Below the pieces are notes generated by a model. It saw only the letters and a program-made list of their open reading frames with translations, was not told where the DNA came from and did no database searches. The position numbers and the translations under genes were made by a program. Of a stretch of DNA of 64,000 nt, positions 24,976-32,358 are shown piece after piece (within the stretch, counting starts at the first letter, position 1; every line of letters starts with the position of its first letter). The DNA comes from a bacterium (lineage in GTDB: Bacteria; Sysuimicrobiota; Sysuimicrobiia; Sysuimicrobiales; Segetimicrobiaceae), in the NCBI GenBank assembly GCA_035307765.1, contig DATGHU010000034.1, forward strand, positions 315,417-379,416, in the 5' to 3' direction.

Positions 24976-25527
24976 TCAGGACTTACCGATCAGCACGCCC
25001 GCGACGAACACGAGCCCGCCCCCGACGATAACCTGGAGGAACGAGAGCCAGAAGCTCATGCCGAAATAGCGGTTGCGGATAATCGCGATCAACACCAGCT
25101 CGATCCCGACCACGAAGTAGGCCACGACCAGCGCGAGCCCGAGGTGGGCAATCAGGAATGGCAGCGTGTGCATCAGGCCGCCGATCAGCGTCGCGATCCC
25201 CGTAATCGTGCCTCGGATCAACGGGTGCCCACGGCCGGTGAGCTTTCCGGTGTCGGACAGCGCTTCGGCGAACCCCATGCTGATGGCCGCGCCGATCGCC
25301 GCCGCGCCGCCGACCAGAAACGCGGTGTGGGGGTTCTGCGTCGCAAACGCGGTCGCGAACAGCGGTGCGAGCGTCGAGATCGACCCGTCCATCAACCCCA
25401 GGAGCGCGGGCTGCACCACTTTGAGCAGGTATCCCGACCCCTGCGCCTCGCGGTCCCCGGCGATGTCGCCGAAGACCTGGCGGCCGGCCTCGCGCATCTG
25501 GGCGTGGAACCCCTCAGGACCGGGCAT
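24976..25527 (-). CDS. VIT1/CCC1-family iron or manganese transporter
   Basis: The start is taken at the ATG at 25527, giving 183 residues. The protein has a short amphipathic N-terminus followed by about five membrane segments. The first membrane region 'QPALLGLMDGSISTLAPLF' resembles the 'GxxDGxxS' signature of VIT1/CCC1 transporters, and 'MGFAEALSDTGKLTGRGHP' resembles the cytoplasmic metal-binding loop. These proteins move Fe2+ or Mn2+ out of the cytoplasm. Its start overlaps the end of the Fur-family gene by 14 nt, so the two are co-transcribed. Confidence 0.85.
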   Translation of the reverse strand: MPGPEGFHAQMREAGRQVFGDIAGDREAQGSGYLLKVVQPALLGLMDGSISTLAPLFATAFATQNPHTAFLVGGAAAIGAAISMGFAEALSDTGKLTGRGHPLIRGTITGIATLIGGLMHTLPFLIAHLGLALVVAYFVVGIELVLIAIIRNRYFGMSFWLSFLQVIVGGGLVFVAGVLIGKS

Positions 25528-25996
25528 CACGCCCCCTTCCGCGCCGCGTCGATCGCTGGCAGCCGGGGCAGAAACCGTGCAGCTCAAACCGCACCGCGGC
25601 CACCAAGAATCTCGCCCGCGACGCCGCTCGATGCTGCACCGCTTCAAGCTCCACATCGGGTACGTCGGTGATCCGGCCGCACCGCTGGCAGACCAAATTG
25701 ACGTGCGTGCCCGCCCGCCCATCATAGCGGCGGACGGCGCCGCTCACCTCCTGGATAAACCCGAGGCGCGCGAATAGGTCCAGTGCGCTGTACACCGTGG
25801 CCGCGCTGAGTCCGGGGAACCGCCGTCGAACCTCCTGGTGGACCGCCGCCACGCTCGGATGGCTGGTTCGCCCCACGACCGCCTCGTAAATCGCCATGCG
25901 CTGGGGCGTCAGCCGCCCCCCCCGGCCGGCGAGCCGGTCGTGGAGAGCGGTCCAGGCGGGCGATTTCGTCTGAATCGAATCCTTCTTTATAACCAT
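25514..25996 (-). CDS. Fur/PerR-family metal-dependent regulator
   Basis: The start at 25996 (MVIKKDS) gives 160 residues. An upstream in-frame start at 26035 would lie inside the promoter. The winged-helix domain covers about residues 14-90, with the recognition helix near 'GLSAATVYSALDLF'. The dimerisation/metal domain includes H98 in THVNLVC, the C103-x-x-C106 pair and the C143-x-x-C146 pair, a typical structural zinc site. The gene precedes a VIT1-type transporter (14-nt overlap). An operator-like inverted repeat overlaps its own start codon, implying autoregulation. Whether it senses iron, manganese or peroxide cannot be decided. Confidence 0.88.
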   Translation of the reverse strand: MVIKKDSIQTKSPAWTALHDRLAGRGGRLTPQRMAIYEAVVGRTSHPSVAAVHQEVRRRFPGLSAATVYSALDLFARLGFIQEVSGAVRRYDGRAGTHVNLVCQRCGRITDVPDVELEAVQHRAASRARFLVAAVRFELHGFCPGCQRSTRRGRGRDARS

Positions 25997-26001
25997 TATG
26001 G
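25987..26001. promoter_or_regulatory. PerR/Fur-box-like operator over the regulator's start codon
   Basis: TTATAACCATTATGG matches the PerR box TTATAATnATTATAA at 12 of 14 specified positions. It overlaps the predicted transcription start and the ATG (25996-25994) of the regulator, so binding would block transcription directly. Confidence 0.55.
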
Positions 26002-26006
26002 ACAAC

Positions 26007-26035
26007 AGTCTATGGGGCGAATCGACCCGTGTCAA
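26007..26035 (-). promoter_or_regulatory. Promoter of the Fur-family regulator
   Basis: On the minus strand a perfect TTGACA (26035-26030) and TAGACT (26012-26007) are 17 nt apart. Transcription would start about 7 nt later, near 26000, leaving only a few nucleotides before the ATG. The message would be nearly leaderless. Confidence 0.65.
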
Positions 26036-26106
26036 TCAAGATCCAACTCAGGGCCCCAAGAGGGGCGGGCTCCGAAAACCGCCAATAGGTCATTGGGGGG
26101 TGACGG

Positions 26107-27069
26107 ATGCGGCTCATCACATTTGCGGCGCGAGGCGAGACGACGTTGGGGGTAGAGGAGGGAGAGTGGGCAATCGACCTCGCCCGCGCCGGACGGGCGT
26201 ACGTTCGTGCCCGCGGCCACTCGCGCGAGGTCGCGGGGGGGTGCGCCCTGCTCCCGCCGTCGATGACGCCCTTCCTCGGCGGTGGGGACGAGGCGATCGC
26301 GATCGCCTCGGAGGTCGTCGCGCACATTCGCGAAGCGCTGGGGACCCCACGCGAGGTCGCGCGGCTTCAGCAGGAGGGGATCGTGTGGAACCTGGCGGAC
26401 ATCCAGCGATGCCCCCCGGTGCCCGCCCCTCCCAAGATCCTTTGCGTCGGCCGCAACTACGCCGAGCATGCGCGCGAAGGCGGCAGCGAACCGCCGGAGT
26501 TCCCCATCTTCTTCGGCCGGTTCCCCCACAGCCTCCTCGCGCCGGGGGCACCGTATGTCCTGCCGCGGGTCAGCCCGCAGGTCGATTTCGAGGGTGAGCT
26601 CGTTGCCGTGATCGGCACCGGCGGTCGCGATATCCCCGAGGCGCGAGCGCTCGACCACGTGGCCGGCTACACGATCTTCAACGATCTCTCCATCAGGGAT
26701 TTCCAGCGGCGGACCTCACAGTGGATGCTCGGCAAGAACTTCGATCGCAGCGGGCCGCTCGGCCCGGCGCTGGTCACCCGCGACGAGATCCCGGATCCCC
26801 AGGCCCTCTCGCTCACCGTCGATGTGAGCGGCGAACGGATGCAGGAGGCGCACACCGGGATGATGATCTTCTCCGTCGCCCACCTGATCGCGTACGTCTC
26901 CGGCGCGCTGAGCCTGGAGCCGGGCGACCTGATCGCCACGGGCACCCCCGGTGGGGTCGGGTTTGCCCGGAAGCCCCCGCGCTGGCTCCGCGCCGGCGAC
27001 ACGGTCCGCGTCGCGATCACCGGACTCGGCGCGCTCGAGACCCCGATCGTCGCGGCGCCACCCGAGTGA
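26107..27069 (+). CDS. Fumarylacetoacetate hydrolase family protein
   Basis: The 320-residue protein has a short N-terminal domain (about 1-100) and the FAH catalytic fold. Motifs include 'ILCVGRNYAEHARE' (near 116), the metal-binding Glu residues in 'DFEGELVAVIG', 'GYTIFNDLSIRDFQRR' with the metal-binding Asp, and 'GDLIATGTPGGVGFARKPP' near the end. Members hydrolyse C-C bonds of acylpyruvates or decarboxylate oxaloacetate. It stands before a phosphofructokinase gene with a 53-nt gap. The substrate is unknown; aromatic or 2-oxo acid catabolism is the usual context. Confidence 0.9.
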   Translation: MRLITFAARGETTLGVEEGEWAIDLARAGRAYVRARGHSREVAGGCALLPPSMTPFLGGGDEAIAIASEVVAHIREALGTPREVARLQQEGIVWNLADIQRCPPVPAPPKILCVGRNYAEHAREGGSEPPEFPIFFGRFPHSLLAPGAPYVLPRVSPQVDFEGELVAVIGTGGRDIPEARALDHVAGYTIFNDLSIRDFQRRTSQWMLGKNFDRSGPLGPALVTRDEIPDPQALSLTVDVSGERMQEAHTGMMIFSVAHLIAYVSGALSLEPGDLIATGTPGGVGFARKPPRWLRAGDTVRVAITGLGALETPIVAAPPE

Positions 27070-27122
27070 ACGGGCCCCGGTGCCGCTTGGGAACCAACCG
27101 AGACCAACCGAGGAGGACGGGT

Positions 27123-28154
27123 GTGAAACGAATCGCTGTACTCACCGGCGGCGGGGATGTCCCCGGTCTCAACCCCGCCATCCGGGCCGTCGTCAGGCGG
27201 GCCGGAGAGGCGGGGCTTGAGGTCCTGGGCGTGCGCGACGGCTGGCAGGGCCTGATCGCGGACGACACGGTCCCGCTCTCGCGCGATGCGGTCTCCGGGA
27301 TCCTGCCCAAGGGTGGGACGATCTTGGGAACGTCTCGGACCAACCCGCTCAAGGTCGCCGATGGTGTCTCCCGGATCAAGGCGACGACCGCCCGACACGG
27401 GATCGACGCGGTCGTGGCGATCGGGGGGGACGATACCCTGGGGGCGGCGGCGCATCTGACGCGCGCGGCGATCGCGATCGTCGGGATTCCGAAGACGATG
27501 GACAACGATGTGTGGGGGACCGACGCGACGATCGGGTTCGACACCGCCGTGAATACGGTCATGGAAGCGATCGACCGGGTGCACTCGACGACCGAATCGC
27601 ATCACCGCATCATGGTCGTGGAGGTGATGGGACGGGACGCCGGGTGGGTAGCGGCCCTGGGGGGATTGGCCGGCGGCGCGGACGTGATCCTTGTCCCCGA
27701 GGCCCCGTTTGACATCGATGAGATCTGCGCAACGCTCCGGCGCCGCCACGGCACGGGCAGGCGGTTCAGCATCGTCGTCGCCGCCGAAGGCGCCACCCCC
27801 AAAGGGGGCGGAAGCCAGCAGACGGTGCAGGGGACACAGGTCGATGCCTTCGGCCACCCGCAGCTCGGGGGGATCGGCGCCGCCCTCGCCGGCGAGATCG
27901 GGCGGCGTCTGAAGATCGAGACGCGGTCAACCGCGCTCGGTCACGTCCAACGCGGGGGCTCGCCCTCGGCGTTCGACCGCGTACTCGCCACGCGGTTCGG
28001 CATCGCGGCCGTCGAGGCGCTCGCCGCGGGCCGGACCGGGGTGATGGTGGCCCTCCGGGGTCCCGCGATCGTCACGGTCCCTCTGGATGAGGTGATCAAG
28101 GGAACCCGCACCCTTGACCCTGCCATCGCCGCGATGATCCGCCTGTTCTGGTAA
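27123..28154 (+). CDS. 6-phosphofructokinase, predicted pyrophosphate-dependent
   Basis: The start is a GTG behind AGGAGG (27111-27116), giving 343 residues. Substrate motifs include 'TGGGDVPGLN' at the N-terminus and 'PKTMDNDVWGTD' with the catalytic Asp. Two positions decide the phosphoryl donor. Residue 104 is Asp (GGDD, 101-104), where ATP enzymes have Gly. Residue 124 is Lys (IPKTMDND), where ATP enzymes have Gly. Both are hallmarks of PPi-dependent or mixed-type PFKs. The enzyme would interconvert fructose 6-phosphate and fructose 1,6-bisphosphate, reversibly if PPi is used. Confidence 0.88.
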   Translation: MKRIAVLTGGGDVPGLNPAIRAVVRRAGEAGLEVLGVRDGWQGLIADDTVPLSRDAVSGILPKGGTILGTSRTNPLKVADGVSRIKATTARHGIDAVVAIGGDDTLGAAAHLTRAAIAIVGIPKTMDNDVWGTDATIGFDTAVNTVMEAIDRVHSTTESHHRIMVVEVMGRDAGWVAALGGLAGGADVILVPEAPFDIDEICATLRRRHGTGRRFSIVVAAEGATPKGGGSQQTVQGTQVDAFGHPQLGGIGAALAGEIGRRLKIETRSTALGHVQRGGSPSAFDRVLATRFGIAAVEALAAGRTGVMVALRGPAIVTVPLDEVIKGTRTLDPAIAAMIRLFW

Positions 28155-28166
28155 CTCCCGGAGACC

Positions 28167-28812
28167 TACGCGCCCGACTCGACGATGGCCCGGCCGATTT
28201 CCTCGATCGCCCCCCGGCCGTCGGCCGAGGCGGCGAGATCGTTGGTGAAGACGGCGGCGATCACGGGCCCGCCGGGCAAAAAAAATGATACCCGCGTCAT
28301 TCATCACCCCAGGAAGGCTCCCCGTCTTATGCGCGATCTCGACGCCCTCCGGCAGCCGGGCGGGCAGGCGTTCCCGCTCCTGTTGGGCCTTCAGGATCCC
28401 GAGAAGCACGGCGGTGGTCCGCGGCGTGGCCAGATCGCCCCGGAGTAGGCGCACGAACAAATCCGCCGTCTCCTCCGGGGTCAAGGTGTTGTCCAATCCC
28501 CGGCCGCGGGCGTCCGCGTCCATCATCCGCCGGCGGAGTGCGGCGCCCGGCCAGCCGGCGCGCGTAAGATGCGCGTTGATCTGCTCCATGCCGACGAAAT
28601 CGATGATCAGGTTGGTCGCACGGTTGTCGCTGACGATGATCATCAGCGTCGCCAGGTCGAGAAACGTATAGGGCAAGGGGGACAGATACTGGATCACCCC
28701 GCTCCCGCCCGCGCCCTCGCGGCGGGGGGCCGGCACCTCATCCCACCGAAACCGACCGGCATCAACCTCGGCGGCGAGCGCGACGGCACGGGCACCTTGA
28801 TCACGCTGGCGC
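28167..28812 (-). pseudogene. Broken class A-like beta-lactamase / serine hydrolase
   Basis: Conceptual translation on the minus strand starts at the SxxK motif itself (GASVIKVPV) at the junction, then needs a frameshift into ALAAEVDAGRFRWDE. It continues through the SDN motif (MIIVSDNRATN) and the KTG motif (IAHKTGSLPG). A second frameshift at an A8 run (28278-28285) breaks the end; the other frame restores VIAAVFTNDLAASAD and a stop at 28167. The signal peptide and N-terminus are absent. It converges with the phosphofructokinase gene (12 nt apart). Confidence 0.85.
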
Positions 28813-28911
28813 CAGGGCAGCATCCTCGTCGTCGCGGTCCTCGCCACCCTCGTGCAGCTGGCGGTGGATCTGGTCTACGCGCTCATGGACCCGCGGATCC
28901 GCTTCTCGTGA
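28813..28911 (+). pseudogene. C-terminal stump of a DppB-type permease
   Basis: The plus strand reads QGSILVVAVLATLVQLAVDL and then VYALMDPRIRFS with TGA at 28909-28911. This is the last membrane segment and tail of a DppB-type peptide permease. Sequence upstream of 28813 belongs to the broken beta-lactamase on the other strand, so a deletion or inversion endpoint lies here. Confidence 0.85.
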
Positions 28912-29738
28912 CCCGCCGGTCCCGGCTCTTTTTGCGGCACCGGCTCGGGGTCGTGGGGGCCCTCCTCGCCGTGCTGCTGCTCCTCGTTGCGCTCGGCGCC
29001 CCGTGGCTGGCGCGCGAAGACCCCCTCGGGATGCGCATGACGGAAACGCTCGAACCTCCCTCGGCTCAGCACTGGTTCGGCACCGATCAGTTCGGTCGCG
29101 ACGTCTGGGCGCGGGTCGTCTACGGCGCCCGCCTGTCGTTCACCGTCGGCTGCGTGTCGATGCTCCTTGCCACCGCGGTGGGGATGCCGCTCGGGGCGGC
29201 GGCGGGGTACCTCGGCGGCGCCGCGGACGCCGTGACGATGCGCCTCATGGATGCCATCCTCGCGTTCCCGGCGATCTTGCTCGCGATCGGACTGGTCGCC
29301 GCGCTGGGCCCGGGCACCGGCAGCGGGATCATCGCGATCGGCATCGTCTACATCCCCGTCCTGGCCCGGGTGACGCGGGGGGCGGTGCTGGCGCGGCGCG
29401 GGGAGGAATACGTGGATGCCGCCCGAGCCATCGGCGAGACCGACTGGGGAATCCTTCGCCGACACGTGCTTCCGAACTCGATCGCGCCGATTCTGATCCA
29501 GGGCACGGTCGGCTTCGCCAGCGCCGTCGTGATCGAGGCGGGCCTCTCGTTCCTGGGAGCCGGCACGCCGCCCCCGACGCCGAGCTGGGGCAGCATGCTC
29601 AACGAGGCCCGGCAGTTCATGGTCGTGGCCCCTCACGTGGCGATCTTCCCGGGGGCGGCGATCTCGCTGGCGGTGCTGGGGTTCAACCTGCTCGGCGACG
29701 GGCTACGCGACGTGCTGGATCCGCGGCTCGACGCCTAA
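28908..29738 (+). CDS. Peptide ABC transporter permease, DppC-like
   Basis: The GTG at 28908 overlaps the DppB stump's stop (GTGA), as is usual for intact dppBC pairs. The 276-residue protein is complete, with six hydrophobic segments. The early 'HWFGTDQFGRDVWARVVYGAR' motif (around residues 50-70) and the EAA loop 'YVDAARAIGETDWGILRRHVLPN' are present. Its DppB partner is truncated and no ATPases or binding protein lie nearby. The gene is probably orphaned, although it could pair with another DppB. Confidence 0.88.
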   Translation: MTRRSRLFLRHRLGVVGALLAVLLLLVALGAPWLAREDPLGMRMTETLEPPSAQHWFGTDQFGRDVWARVVYGARLSFTVGCVSMLLATAVGMPLGAAAGYLGGAADAVTMRLMDAILAFPAILLAIGLVAALGPGTGSGIIAIGIVYIPVLARVTRGAVLARRGEEYVDAARAIGETDWGILRRHVLPNSIAPILIQGTVGFASAVVIEAGLSFLGAGTPPPTPSWGSMLNEARQFMVVAPHVAIFPGAAISLAVLGFNLLGDGLRDVLDPRLDA

Positions 29739-29869
29739 CGGCACCGACCCCTCGGGGTAGCGCGAACGCTGATCGTGATTCGGGGTGGGGGCACTCATGG
29801 ATGGAGCCGGACACGCCACCGACCGCGCCGGGACGCCGTTGGCCGCCGTTTTTGGATCTTGCCGATGCC

Positions 29870-30673
29870 CTACTTGCGGGTGGCCACGACTTCGAGATAC
29901 GCGCTCGGTGCGACGAGGGTCCCGTCCCCGGACCGATTCCCGCGCCGCATCAGATCGGTTAATGCGCGCGCGAGCGCCTCTTGCCCCGACGGCGCGAGGG
30001 CGTCGAACGCCGTCGCCATCGGGCCGAGGTATTTCCGGTTGAATTCCGCCCACCGCTCGACCGAGCGGTGCCGGATCCTGGTGCTCCGCTCGGTCACCTG
30101 GAGCGAGACCACATCGCCGCCGAAGAGTTCGCGCAGCCGCTCCATCGTCCCCCACAAGGTGGGCGGCCGGATCCCGGGAGACGCGGGAACAAACTGAGCG
30201 CGCGTTTGGAACACTTGTCCGATCAGCCCGTCGGGCGTCCAGTTCGCCATACCGATCTTGCCGCCGGGGCGGCAGACCCGGAGGAGTTCCCGCGCCACCT
30301 TTTCCTGCTCGGGGGCAAACATCGCCCCGAAGGTCGACAACACCGTGTCGAACGCCGCGTCGGGGAATACCAATGCTTCTGCGGTCCCCTCTTGGAACGT
30401 GATCGTGAGGCGCTCCGCGACGGCCCGCTCCCGCCCCCGCTCCAGCAACGCGGGCACGAAGTCGATGCCGGTCACCTCTCCGCCGCGCCGCGCGGCGGCC
30501 AGGGCGGTATTTCCGCTCCCGGTGGCGACGTCGAGCACGCGCTGGCCGGGATGGATATCCACCGCTTCGCAGAGCAGCTCTCCGACGATAAGTTGCTGCG
30601 TGGCGATGATCGAGAAATCGCCGGCCGCCCACGCCTGCTGCTGCCGCCGCTTGATCGACTCCAAATCGGTCAT
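29870..30673 (-). CDS. Class I SAM-dependent methyltransferase
   Basis: The start at 30673 overlaps the stop of the upstream hyuB gene (ATGA), giving 267 residues. The SAM-binding motif I is VLDVATGSGNTALAAA (about residues 46-61), followed by motif II 'GGEVTGIDFVPALLE' and 'DAAFDTVLSTFGAMFAPEQE'. It resembles UbiE/Methyltransf_11-type enzymes. The substrate is unknown. It is the last gene of a four-gene set with LLM oxidoreductase, HyuA and HyuB, so it may act in the same catabolic route. Confidence 0.88.
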   Translation of the reverse strand: MTDLESIKRRQQQAWAAGDFSIIATQQLIVGELLCEAVDIHPGQRVLDVATGSGNTALAAARRGGEVTGIDFVPALLERGRERAVAERLTITFQEGTAEALVFPDAAFDTVLSTFGAMFAPEQEKVARELLRVCRPGGKIGMANWTPDGLIGQVFQTRAQFVPASPGIRPPTLWGTMERLRELFGGDVVSLQVTERSTRIRHRSVERWAEFNRKYLGPMATAFDALAPSGQEALARALTDLMRRGNRSGDGTLVAPSAYLEVVATRK

Positions 30674-32358
30674 CGCGTCCTCCGCGCCCGGCCGTCGGAG
30701 CCGACCACCACACCGTAGGCCGCCGCCCCCGCGGAGGTCACATAACCTTCGTCGAGATCGGCCTGCACGCGCTCCAGGGGCCGTTCGGTGGGAGCCCCAT
30801 ACCCGCTGCCGCCCGCGATCTCGATCGTCGCGGATTGTGCGGGGTGACGCAATTCGGCGAGGCTGACCGTTGCCCCCCCTTCCAGGACCTCTTGGCCGTC
30901 CGTGACGTATGCCCGCGCCCTGGCCCCTGACAGTCCGCCGTCGAGGCCGGCAGGTGCGGTCAGCATCCCGTGCGGATGGAGATCGACGAGTGCGGGGATG
31001 CCGTCGTCGGCGAGTTTTCGAACGCGCACACGCTGGCCCAACCCGCCGCGGTGCCGTCCCGGGCCGCCCGAGTCGGGAAGGAGCTCCTTGCCCTCCACCA
31101 CCAGCGGCGTCCGGCTCTCGAACATCTCCACCGACACGTTGCCCGCGGAGGTCGGATAGAGGAGCGCCGACACCCCATCGCCGTGGGCGCTCGCGCCCTG
31201 GCCGCCCCCCTGGAAGAGGTGATCGTTGTACACGCGTCCGGCCGGGTCCCGCCCGTAGGCCCCCATCCCCATCGGCAGCCCCGTGAACGCCTGCACCCGG
31301 TCGGGAAGCACTCCGGCCAGGGCCCTGAAGACCGCCGGCCCGCAGTACCACCCGGTCTGGGTCCGCTGGTTGACGGAGGCGGGGTACTGGCAGTTGAGGA
31401 TCGTCCCCTCCGGCACCGTGACGTGCAAGGGCCGGAAGCAGCCGGCGTTCGACGGGATCTCCGGCGTGAGGATCGACTTCAGCACATAGGTCGTGTGCGC
31501 CGCGGTGTAGTGGTAGGTGCAGTTGATGCCCCCGCGGGACACCTGCGGGGGCGCCCCGGTCCAGTCGACGGTCATCTCGTCACCGGCGACCGTGACCGCG
31601 CACGGCAGGACCAACGGCTCGCCAAGCCCGTCGAAGGCGACCTCACTGCGGTACGTCCCCTCCGGCAGTGCGCGGATCGCCTCCCGCATCGCGCGCTCCG
31701 CCCGCTCCTGGACGACGTGGGCCAGCGGGGTCATCGAGCTCAGCCGGTATTCGTCCATAAAGGCCACCAGCCGGTCGGCGCCCACTTGGTTGCTGGAGAC
31801 CTGGGCTTGAATGTCGCCGATCACCATCTCGCCGCGGCGGACGTTTGTCTGGATCATCGCCACCAGGTCCGCGTTGAGGATGCCGCGGCGGTAGAGTTTG
31901 AGCGGAGGGATCTGCAGCCCTTCCTCGTAGATCTCGCGGGCGCTCATCGAGTCGCGCGTGCCGCCGATGTCGGAGCAGTGGCCGATCGACCCGACCAGCC
32001 CGACCAGCTCGCCGCGGCGGAAGACGGGGGTGACGGCCGCCAGATCGAAGAGGTGCCCGGCGCAAATCCAGGGATCGTTGGTGACGAGCACGTCGCCCGG
32101 CTCCAGCGTCTCGCGCGGAAACACGGTGAGGAGGCGGCGCACCGCGAGGGGAAGGGTCAAGTTGAACACCGGCATCGATCGCGGGGAGTGCGCGATGGAC
32201 TGAGCGTCGGGGTCGAACAACTCGCAGCCGAAGTCCTGCGCCTCGCCGATGATCAGGCTGAACGCCGTCCGCCAGATCGTGATCCAGCACTCCTCCGCGA
32301 TATTGATCAGGCGGCTCCACATGATCTCAAGCGAGACCGGGTCGAGGCCCGCGTTCAT
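30670..32358 (-). CDS. hyuB: Hydantoinase B / oxoprolinase subunit
   Basis: The 562-residue protein covers the whole hydantoinase B domain, beginning 'LDPVSLEIMWSRLINIAEE' and including 'GDVLVTNDPWICAGHLFDLAAVTPVF' (about residues 90-118), 'GSIGHCSDIGGTRDSMSAREIYEEGLQIPP' and, near the C-terminus, 'DSGGPGRHRGGLGQRVRV'. It works with HyuA in ATP-dependent opening of cyclic amides such as hydantoins, 5-oxoproline or N-methylhydantoin, or in acetone/acetophenone-type carboxylation. The start overlaps the HyuA stop by 4 nt. The exact substrate is not deducible. Confidence 0.92.
   Translation of the reverse strand: MNAGLDPVSLEIMWSRLINIAEECWITIWRTAFSLIIGEAQDFGCELFDPDAQSIAHSPRSMPVFNLTLPLAVRRLLTVFPRETLEPGDVLVTNDPWICAGHLFDLAAVTPVFRRGELVGLVGSIGHCSDIGGTRDSMSAREIYEEGLQIPPLKLYRRGILNADLVAMIQTNVRRGEMVIGDIQAQVSSNQVGADRLVAFMDEYRLSSMTPLAHVVQERAERAMREAIRALPEGTYRSEVAFDGLGEPLVLPCAVTVAGDEMTVDWTGAPPQVSRGGINCTYHYTAAHTTYVLKSILTPEIPSNAGCFRPLHVTVPEGTILNCQYPASVNQRTQTGWYCGPAVFRALAGVLPDRVQAFTGLPMGMGAYGRDPAGRVYNDHLFQGGGQGASAHGDGVSALLYPTSAGNVSVEMFESRTPLVVEGKELLPDSGGPGRHRGGLGQRVRVRKLADDGIPALVDLHPHGMLTAPAGLDGGLSGARARAYVTDGQEVLEGGATVSLAELRHPAQSATIEIAGGSGYGAPTERPLERVQADLDEGYVTSAGAAAYGVVVGSDGRARRTR

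Noticed and set aside
27927-28847. A 306-residue intact serine hydrolase
   Set aside because: The open frame keeps SDN and KTG but its N-terminus and C-terminus are out of frame with the family, and the first half of the protein is missing.
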